From Lepidonotus clava (taxonomy: Eukaryota; Annelida; Polychaeta; Phyllodocida; Polynoidae): a stretch of DNA of 64,000 nt. The translations under genes and the position numbers were made by a program. The stretch is from NCBI GenBank assembly GCA_936440205.1, contig OW387146.1, positions 29,574,458 through 29,638,457 on the forward strand, given 5' to 3'. Shown here piece by piece: positions 54,992-64,000 of this stretch; positions within the stretch are counted from its first letter, which is position 1; each line of letters opens with the position of its first letter. The notes under the pieces were generated by a model that saw only the letters and a program-made list of their open reading frames with translations, searched no databases and had not been told where the DNA came from.

Positions 54992-57370
54992 ATAGTAGAG
55001 CGGCCAAACTCAAAAAGAGCCTTATTTAAGGAAAAACCCCAACCGGAGGTATAACAAAGCATGCCATACCTCATTAGAAAGATAAATATCTCAACTTTAT
55101 GACCTGATAGTTTGTACTAAAAAAAGTGCGTCCCAGCATATCGTAAATCACTGGTTTCCATGGCAACCACCCAAAAATCAGGTAATTCTGAAATGAACAC
55201 TATTTTTGATATATCTTCCTTAATTATCAAGGTAGAAGCACAAATGAGATATCAAAATTAAGCATTCCTACAGTTCTATGGGATAGAAGGCTGAAATGGG
55301 TTGTCTTGGTTACTGGGTTGCCATGGTTACCAGAAATAACTCCAAAATTGACCATAATTTCAGTTTCTCTTCTCTTCTTGTTACCATGGCAACCGTAAAT
55401 ATGGGTTTAGCAAGGAACAACATATCTCATCTCAACAGTACATATCCCCTCTATATGGAAACGATTGTTTTTTGTCAAAACAATGATATGGAATGCAGTA
55501 AATGACTGGTTTCCATGGAAACAACTCAAAATTCATGTTATTTCAAATTTAACAGTATTTGGACAGTATCTCCCTTAATATACAAGATAGAAACACAAAT
55601 GATATGTCAAATTGATGCACTCTGAGAGTTACATTGGATAAGAAACTGAAATTGGTTGTTTCTGCCACTCGGTTGCCATGGTAACCCAAAATAACCTCAA
55701 AAATGACCATTTTTTCACTTTTTCTCTCATTCCCGTTACATAGCAACCAAGAACATAGATTTTAAGGTATAACAGAGTACAGTCTATCTTATCTGAAGTG
55801 TATTAGTCTCTTGTGTGTATATTTAGGGTTTGTACTGAAATATCTTGAGCATAGAATATAATAAATGACTAGTTTCCATGGTAACCGCCTCAAAAAAATA
55901 AGGGTTTCTTAAAATAAAGTCTAAAATGGCCATATCTTCCTTAATATTCAAGCTAGAAGCACAAGTGAAACATCAAATTAAAGCACTCTGGGAGTTTTAT
56001 TGAATGGCACATTGAAATTGGTTGTCTTGGATACTCAGTTGCCATGGTAACCACAAATAACCTCAAAATTTACCATAATTTCAGGTTTCCCTCCTGTTTC
56101 TGTTACCATAGCAACCATGAATTTAAGGTATAACCAACCAACAACTATCTCATCATAGGGGTAAATGCTTTTCCTTAAAGATTTGGATGAAATCATTTCA
56201 AAACCATGCTGGGAAATAATAGTAAATGACTGGTTTCCATGGAAACCACCCAAAAATCAGGTTAGCTAAAATTCATCAATATTTGGGCCATATCTTCCTT
56301 AATATTCAAGATAGAAGCACAAGTGAAACATCAAATTAAAGCACTCTGGGAGTTTTATTGAATGACACATTGAAATTGGTTGTCTTGGATACTCAGTTGC
56401 CATGGTAACCACAAATAACCTCAAAATTTACCATAATTTCAGGTTTTCCTCCTGTTTCTGTTACCATAGCAACCATGAATTTAAGGTATAACCAACCAAC
56501 AACTATCTCATCATAGGGGTAAATGCTCTTCCCTAAAGATTTGGATGAAGTCATTTCAAAACCATGCTAGGAAATATAGTAAATGACTGGTTTCCATGGA
56601 AACCACCCAAAAATAAGGTTAGCTAAAATTCATCAATATTTGGGCTGTTTCTTTCTTAATATACATGATAGAAACACAAATGTCTTGTTAAATAGATGCA
56701 CTCAAAACATTCTATGGCATAGAGGACTGAAATGGGCTGTCTTGGTTATCCAGTTGGTATAGAAACCAAAGATGACCTCAAAATTTATCATAATTTTGTT
56801 TTCCTTTTATTTCTTTCAACATAGCAACCAGTAGTACAAGCTTTTCAAGTCCAAGAAATACAACGTATGACATCTATAAGGTGTACAGATTTCATCTATA
56901 GTCTCAAGAAACAGGCCTGAAGGATAGTCATCACAAGGTTCCAGGTAGATCTTATAGATTCACACATGGTTATAAAACCGAAAAACTATTCATTTTTATT
57001 TTGAGCATATAATATCAAATCGATTAAATATGTGGACTAGGAAAGGAGTTATTGGCAAAACAAGAAACAAAAGGATTTATGAGCATGATGTTGATGCGGT
57101 CCTCCTGCCATCATCCATGTTGACATGCGGAGAGTACTAACCTTGCTGTCGATGCTGATCATGAATACTGACATAATTCTTCATTTCATATTGACCTGGA
57201 CCAACTCTAAATATTAATAATCCATAATATATCCTCTATAATGCCTGTCAATACTGATTTAAAGGTGTACAAAGGGCTGAAATGTGGACCACTGTACCAA
57301 CCAGGACCACACCATGTTGACATCAGCTGATGCTGTTTTGACAATATCAGTGAGCAGTCTGTGATCCGCC
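54992..57370 (+). repeat. left arm of the inverted-repeat element
   Basis: Contains four to five tandem units of about 360 bp, starting near 55143, 55498, 55861, 56222 and 56579 (each opens with a TAAATGACTGGTTTCCATGG-like run). About twelve X-box-like 14-mers of the GTTNCCATGGNAAC type lie near 55154, 55317, 55380, 55509, 55672, 55872, 56038, 56102, 56233, 56396, 56460 and 56590. Confidence 0.9.
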
Positions 57371-58374
57371 CTGGAAAATATGTGTGCATCCTTGAACTAG
57401 TCTTGGGTCAGACCACTAGCACCTGCCATGCTCGCAGTCTTCACCCTACTTTTCATAATTTATTTCACACTGCATGGCAGCTTAGACTGTATAGGTTTTC
57501 TAGTTTGTGGAGTATGTGTACCCCCAAATATGACCATATATAGAAGTCTCTAAGAGGATGAATTGGGGACCCAGATTTCATAGGAACTCTATATTAAACC
57601 TACAATCTTCTCTGTATTTCTGGTTTTTGATTGCCAAATTCTGAATTCTGAATTCATAAGGGGGGAATTGACCTCAGTCTGAGCAGCTCGGTTCTGGTAC
57701 CTCATGTGGGGATGGGAGCAGTTTAGAATTAGGTAATGGTGTAATCTTAGGCCATGACATCACAGTTAATGGGTCATTTTGTCCCCATGGTCAAGAGGTT
57801 TATGTACAAAATGGTCATCAGCCAGTAGGGGTCTCTGACTACAGGAGGGTGCTAATTAATGCCACCACTAACTACCCCTCTGATCTCACCATAGGGTAGG
57901 GGTGGTTATTTTCAGGGAACCATGGAGCATTTCTCCCTATATTTACCCAACTTGTTTTGTATATTATTACTTTACACATTTATGGAAGTATTTCCAGTGT
58001 TTTGATCAGATTCAATGGACAGATGAGGATTTGCTTTTTCCAAATATATAATTTTCCACCCCTAAAAACATTATATTCCTTGTCTAAACTGGAAATGAAA
58101 TATGTTTCCCATGCATTTCTATAGTAGGGAGGGGATAGGTGTCTGCCCTTCTGGTGTCTGGACAGGCTGGGAACAAGCTCCAGTCCCTTAAAACCGTGGG
58201 AAACCCATAGGTCGAAAGATGCGTATTACCACAGCCATCGGTGCCAACCACTGACACTGCTGCTGATGGCCATGTGAATCCATATTAAGCATGTTTCAAA
58301 ATTTGGCATCGGTAGGGCATTTAGGGGAGGAAGGGAATGAAGGGATATATATAAAGGGGTAAAAGGATAGAGCG
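57371..58374. other. unique spacer of the inverted-repeat element
   Basis: About 1 kb of non-repetitive sequence with no ORF over 60 codons and no recognised domain. Confidence 0.5.
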
Positions 58375-59490
58375 TACCTTAGACATCTTAGGGGGACTTG
58401 CAGGCATAATTGTGGGAGGTTGGATGCATCATAGGCAACTTGAGTGCATAATAGGCACATCTGGGAGGCTATTGAGTGGATCTATTAGGCATATCTGTGG
58501 TACATCTTAGGCATTTACCAGGGGAATCCTTGTGGGATCTTAGTGGTTTTATATAGAACATAAGCTACAGGGTCTATGAATTTTGAGGGACATCTTAGGG
58601 GCATCTTATTGGCATCTTAGGTGGTCCTTTGGGGCATCTAGGTGGAATCTTAGGCACATCTTGGCACATCTCAAAGAGATTCTAAATGCATCTTAAGGGG
58701 GATCTTTATGGGATCTAAGGGGCATCCTAATGGTATCTCAAGTGCATCTTAGGCATATCTAAGGGGATCTTAGAACCATCATATAACATTTTAGATGCAT
58801 GTTTGGTGTATCTTAAGAGGATCAATTTTGGGATCTTAGGTGCATCTTTTAGGGAGATCTTTGTTGGTTCTTAGGGTCGATCTTTGTGGAATTTTAGGTG
58901 CATCTTTAGGGCATTTTGCAGGATCTGTTTTATGATCTTTAGGGCATCTCTGGGAGATCTTTGATCTAAGGGTGCATCTTTGTGGAATCTCAAGTGCAAA
59001 TTGGGCAAATGTTATGGGAATCTTTATGTGATATTAGGTGCATCATTGAAACATCTTAGGTGCATCTTAGGGAATTATTATTGAATCTTGTTGCCATTCA
59101 GGAGGTATGAAATATCCAGAAATTAGGGAGGATATTTCCAGATTTTTTGTTCAGAAACTAAAAAAGTGGACATATTCAACAGGAAATGTACATCTATGGT
59201 TTAAATGGATTAGAAACAACAGATGTATACATTGAAAAGCAGAACTGGTGACTTGGGTTGAGAAAAAACTCATGTTCATACTGAACTGGCAAAAATCTGG
59301 AAATCTCTGAAAAAATAAAGGGAAAATGATATCTCTGATCTTAGGCACATCTTCTGGATCCCAGAAAAATCTTAGATGCATCTCAGGTGAATCTTTCTGG
59401 GATCATACAGTGATCTTTGGTGTGTCATAGGCAAATCTTATATGCACCTTAATTGCACCTTATGGGTAAGTTAATGGCATCTTAGGCAGG
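58375..59490. repeat. degenerate minisatellite, GCATCTTAGG core
   Basis: Dozens of copies of a short core such as GCATCTTAGG, GGATCTTAGG or CATCTTAGGTG at irregular 15-30 bp spacing, interrupted at about 59090-59330 by unique sequence. It reaches the inner end of the right arm. Confidence 0.85.
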
Positions 59491-61872
59491 TCACGGACTG
59501 CTCACTGGTATTGTCAAAATAGCATCAGGTGATGTCAACATGGTGTGGTCCTGGTTGGTACGGTGGTCTCAATCCTCCATATTTCAGCCCTTTGTACACC
59601 TTTAAATCAGTATTGACAGGCATTATAGAGGATATATTATGGATTATTAATATTTAGAGTTGGTCCAGGTCAATATGAAATGAAGAATTATGTCAGTATT
59701 CATGATCAGCATCGACAGCAAGGTTAGTACTCTCCGCATGTCAACATGGATGATGGCAGGAGGACCGCATCAACATCATGGTCATAAATCCTTTTGTTTC
59801 TTGTTTTGCCAATAACTCCTTTCCTAGTCCACATATTTAATCGATTTGATATTATATGCTCAAAATAAAAATGAATAGTTTTTCGGTTTTATAACCATGT
59901 GTGAATCTATAAGATCTACCTGGAACCTTGTGATGACTATCCTTCAGGCCTGTTTCTTGAGACTATAGATGAAATCTGTACACCTTATAGATGTCATACG
60001 TTGTATTTCTTGGACTTGAAAAGCTTGTACTACTGGTTGCTATGTTGAAAGAAATAAAAGGAAAACAAAATTATGATAAATTTTGAGGTCATCTTTGGTT
60101 TCTATACCAACTGGATAACCAAGACAGCCCATTTCAGTCCTCTATGCCATAGAATGTTTTGAGTGCATCTATTTAACAAGACATTTGTGTTTCTATCATG
60201 TATATTAAGAAAGAAACAGCCCAAATATTGATGAATTTTAGCTAACCTTATTTTTGGGTGGTTTCCATGGAAACCAGTCATTTACTATATTTCCTAGCAT
60301 GGTTTTGAAATGACTTCATCCAAATCTTTAGGGAAGAGCATTTACCCCTATGATGAGATAGTTGTTGGTTGGTTATACCTTAAATTCATGGTTGCTATGG
60401 TAACAGAAACAGGAGGAAAACCTGAAATTATGGTAAATTTTGAGGTTATTTGTGGTTACCATGGCAACTGAGTATCCAAGACAACCAATTTCAATGTGTC
60501 ATTCAATAAAACTCCCAGAGTGCTTTAATTTGATGTTTCACTTGTGCTTCTATCTTGAATATTAAGGAAGATATGGCCCAAATATTGATGAATTTTAGCT
60601 AACCTGATTTTTGGGTGGTTTCCATGGAAACCAGTCATTTACTATATTTCCTAGCATGGTTTTGAAATGATTTCATCCAAATCTTTAAGGAAAAGCATTT
60701 ACCCCTATGATGAGATAGTTGTTGGTTGGTTATACCTTAAATTCATGGTTGCTATGGTAACAGAAACAGGAGGGAAACCTGAAATTATGGTAAATTTTGA
60801 GGTTATTTGTGGTTACCATGGCAACTGAGTATCCAAGACAACCAATTTCAATGTGCCATTCAATAAAACTCCCAGAGTGCTTTAATTTGATGTTTCACTT
60901 GTGCTTCTAGCTTGAATATTAAGGAAGATATGGCCATTTTAGACTTTATTTTAAGAAACCCTTATTTTTTTGAGGCGGTTACCATGGAAACTAGTCATTT
61001 ATTATATTCTATGCTCAAGATATTTCAGTACAAACCCTAAATATACACACAAGAGACTAATACACTTCAGATAAGATAGACTGTACTCTGTTATACCTTA
61101 AAATCTATGTTCTTGGTTGCTATGGTAACGGGAATGAGAGAAAAAGTGAAAAAATGGTCATTTTTGAGGATATTTTGGGTTACCATGGCAACCGAGTGAC
61201 AGAAACAACCAATTTCAGTTTCTTATCCAATGTAACTCTCAGAGTGCATCAATTTGACATATCATTTGTGTTTCTATCTTGTATATTAAGGGAGATACTG
61301 TCCAAATACTGTTAAATTTGAAATAACATGAATTTTGAGTTGTTTCCATGGAAACCAGTCATTTACTGCATTCCATATCATTGTTTTGACAAAAAACAAT
61401 CGTTTCCATATAGAGGGGATATGTACTGTTGAGATGAGATATGTTGTTCCTTGCTAAACCCATATTTACGGTTGCCATGGTAACAAGAAGAGAAGAGAAA
61501 CTGAAATTATGGTCAATTTTGGAGTTATTTCTGGTAACCATGGCAACCCAGTAACCAAGACAACCCATTTCAGCCTTCTATCCCATAGAACTGTAGGAAT
61601 GCTTAATTTTGATATCTCATTTGTGCTTCTACCTTGATAATTAAGGAAGATATATCAAAAATAGTGTTCATTTCAGAATTACCTGATTTTTGGGTGGTTG
61701 CCATGGAAACCAGTGATTTACGATATGCTGGGACGCACTTTTTTTAGTACAAACTATCAGGTCATAAAGTTGAGATATTTATCTTTCTAATGAGGTATGG
61801 CATGCTTTGTTATACCTCCGGTTGGGGTTTTTCCTTAAATAAGGCTCTTTTTGAGTTTGGCCGCTCTACTAT
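59489..61872 (-). repeat. right arm of the inverted-repeat element
   Basis: Inverted copy of 54992-57370, with the same tandem units and X-box-like palindromes in mirror order. A few single-base differences from the left arm show that it is not an exact assembly copy. Confidence 0.9.
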
Positions 61873-62164
61873 AAGGAATTGCAGAAGGTGGCGAAAGAAT
61901 CATGGAGTGGACCACTGGTGAAGTTAGCTGCTATTGGAAGAAAGCATAATTTGAGCCAATTGTCACTTTTTTTAAACTATACAAGTGCCTTCGGCAAATT
62001 TGATAAAACATAGTTGTAGAATAGAAAAAAACTCTTCCTTTCAGATTTGTTAAATATGATGGCATTAAGATAATCAAATAAATTCCATGATAGATCCATC
62101 CTCACGAGGATAGTACTCCACAGACATTTTGTATATATGCCTACATAGTACTTACTGCACAGAC
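61873..62164. other. intergenic, no gene seen
   Basis: Short unique AT-rich spacer between the inverted-repeat element and the solo LTR. Confidence 0.5.
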
Positions 62165-62168
62165 AGAT

Positions 62169-63084
62169 TGTAGAAAACGAGACCCCTCGTGCTCGTTAAC
62201 TAGTCTTCTAATTAGTCTTAGTGGTCGCCAGTGCAAGTACATGCACGTCTACCCGCTGGAACTGCCAGCACTGATCCAGTGACTACCGCTTGTCACTGAT
62301 TCAATCTGAACATGGCCCAAGTTCCTACCAGCATTGATACAGTGACTACCCTTTGTCACTGAGTCAATCTGAACATGGCCCAAGTTCCTCCCTCTATCCG
62401 TCGGCCTCACTCCTGGCCATAGAGGTTTCCCCAAAGGAACAAGTCGAACACACAGCTCTAGATCAACAGGTAGAATGATATCGCTTTATTGCTGTCACAC
62501 ATATTTATACGATACAAGAAGGTGGGGGTGGAACCCACTCTAACCACAGTTCATGACGCTCCCTGGTCACCCCACCCTCCTCCGGAAACACGACTTTCCT
62601 CGTCGGCCTTCAGCGTCCCGGATACCCCTTTCTTATATGAAATTTATGGGCAATAAACCTGCCGACAGTGCTCGGGAATTGTATGGGTTGTAAACCTGGG
62701 TGTGGGGAAAGAGGGTGATGTCAGCGTCATCTCCGGTACACCCCCATCTCTGACTGGACACCTGTGGGGGGTTCTGGGAAGGGAAGTAGGTAGCTTCCGG
62801 TCAAGCCCTTACCAATTTGGGGAGGTGGGAGGTGGGGGCAGTTCCTAGTAGGAGACAGGCCACACACCCTCCCAACCTACGTATCGGAAGTCAACCCACA
62901 GATGGCCATGGATGGATGCACCCCTGCCCTAGTTACAGTCCACTGCTTCCCAAGCCCTGCTGTATATACATCAGCAGCCCAGTATAAACCTATATCGAGA
63001 TACAACTTCAGGTTTGATTATTATAACATAATCAATACATAATTAATAACATAGGAGTAGATACAAAGTTGTCACAACTTTACA
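62169..63084 (-). mobile_element. solo LTR of a gypsy-like element, 916 bp
   Basis: Ends TGTAG and TTACA form a short TGTA/TACA inverted pair, flanked by the direct repeat AGAT (62165-62168, 63085-63088). On the minus strand TATAAATA (62502-62509) is followed within about 20 bp by AATAAA (62485-62490). This is the same tight TATA/poly(A) layout, length class and 4-bp duplication as the full element at 22809-36301, though the sequences differ. No internal region remains, as expected after LTR-LTR recombination. Confidence 0.65.
62265..62388. repeat. two tandem 63-bp repeats inside the solo LTR
   Basis: Two adjacent units starting CCAGCACTGATCCAGTGACT and CCAGCATTGATACAGTGACT and ending AACATGGCCCAAGTTCCT, with a few differences. 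They lie in the U5-like part. Confidence 0.9.
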
Positions 63085-63088
63085 AGAT

Positions 63089-64000
63089 GTCTGCATGGTG
63101 GCTACTGTGCAGACAGGTAACTGGAGGGAAGTGGCATATCAACCAATCAGAAGGTTAGTACTGGTGCTGCCACCTAGTAGATTTGGGTGGAGTAACATGG
63201 AGTGGAGTGCACTTCAGCCAATCAGATTGCTGCATTCTGTGGATGCCTATCATTCAGTGTAACATAGGCCAACCTGTGTATACATTTGATGCTGACCTCT
63301 TAGAATTAAGCATAATGATTTGGCCTTTTTCTATCTAAATAAGAAATTATAAATCTAGACAAAGTTAGGATAAGGTTAGAGTTGCATTGCACTATTTATC
63401 AACACCTTGATAAGCTCTCCTAATGTATGGGTAGAAAGGGAAATATACATCAAAATAGTGTCATTCTAGCATATGTTCAATGGAGGCAAGTTTGGTCAGT
63501 TTTTAGGATATTTGCACACGGATCATATATATGATTTCCAACAGTTCCTTATATAAAGTCTAAAAACACCTTAAGCAGCTCAAAATATAATCATTTGTAG
63601 CATAACATAATGTCATCTTATACTCAATAAATTGGGTTGTCACGTTTTCAGCATACATTTTATGTCCTGACAAACTATGGATACTACATGAATTGATCAG
63701 TAGGGAGGAGGGGTCGTCAAATTTCCCTACAGACAAGGTAGTAAAAGGGTCGTTTTCTGTTTAATTATTCATTCTCTTCCTAGGATTGTTTTTGGAAATC
63801 CAAAACTAAAAATCAGAGAATGCGACCACACTACAAAATAGAGAACTTTGTACCAAAAATGAAAAAGAACACCAAAAGCTTTATAAGCTGCTGCTTGGGA
63901 AGAGTTGTGAAAGATTTATGCGTGACCAAGGTGCCGTTCTGCATGGCTGCCCAAGTCACTGTTGACCTGTCGTCATGCATGAGTGCCCCAACGATCCCTG
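63089..64000. other. intergenic, no gene seen
   Basis: AT-rich. The last 70 bp become GC-richer and stay open in one frame (VPFCMAAQVTVDLSSCMSAP), which could be the start of an exon cut by the window edge; not supported further. Confidence 0.4.

Larger units (their letters stand above)
54992..61872. mobile_element. 6.9-kb inverted-repeat element with X-box-like palindrome arrays
   Basis: Two arms of about 2.38 kb are inverted and nearly identical (a 69-codon stretch translates identically from both); they differ by scattered single bases and a short indel near the inner end. The outer ends read TA|GTAGAGCGGCC ... GGCCGCTCTAC|TA, compatible with a TA target duplication, but TA is palindromic so this is weak. 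The centre (57371-59488) is a 1-kb unique part plus a degenerate minisatellite. No transposase ORF. A non-autonomous foldback-type DNA element is most likely; a segmental inverted duplication or assembly error is possible. Confidence 0.75.

Noticed and set aside
55296-55505. Identical 69-codon ORF in both arms of the inverted repeat (also 61359-61568)
   Set aside because: Identity simply reflects the duplicated arms; the ORF runs through X-box repeats and has no domain.
54992-61872. Inverted repeat as a plain assembly artefact
   Set aside because: Arms differ by scattered bases and a short indel, and the ends are defined; artefact is still possible but less likely.

Overview
The window reads as eukaryotic, from an invertebrate animal: one intron-rich gene with GT-AG introns, AT-rich introns with GC-rich exons, and many transposons of types common in marine invertebrates (Penelope-like, Ty3/gypsy, MITE-like, foldback-like). 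The species cannot be fixed from the sequence; an invertebrate deuterostome such as amphioxus, or a lophotrochozoan, would fit. Layout, left to right. (1) 1-4660: a Penelope-like retroelement whose 5' end lies outside the window, with an Arg/Ser-rich ORF1, an intact-looking RT/GIY-YIG ORF2 and a candidate hammerhead ribozyme in the 3' UTR. (2) 4.7-16.4 kb: no convincing gene; simple repeats, two MITE-like elements, and a 1357-bp foldback-like element (7682-9038) whose two halves are arrays of 17-bp palindromes. A CRE + TATA cluster at 11.5 kb and an RFX-type X-box at 11.8 kb look like a promoter. (3) 16.47-22.8 kb: a small GC-rich exon candidate with a YY1-like start context, a CpG-rich block with a TCTCGCGAGA box, and MITE-like inverted repeats. 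(4) 22809-36301: a 13.5-kb Ty3/gypsy LTR retrotransposon on the minus strand. It looks whole and young: the LTRs agree by eye except for one 22-bp unit. It carries an unusual extra 848-aa zinc-finger ORF after pol with its own TATA motif. (5) 37422-52969: a host gene on the plus strand, ten exons traced with agreeing splice phases, coding about 780 aa with ZU5-like regions and a C-terminal death domain; most like DTHD1. Its ZU5 exon ends in a 12-copy tandem array of the exon tail plus its own 5' splice site. (6) 54992-61872: a 6.9-kb inverted-repeat element with 2.4-kb arms built from ~360-bp tandem units, each holding RFX X-box-like palindromes. (7) 62169-63084: a solo LTR with a 4-bp target duplication. 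The window is therefore one host gene embedded in mobile DNA. The most unusual structures are the multiplied splice donor, the two palindrome-rich elements on either side of the gene, and the extra zinc-finger ORF of the LTR element.
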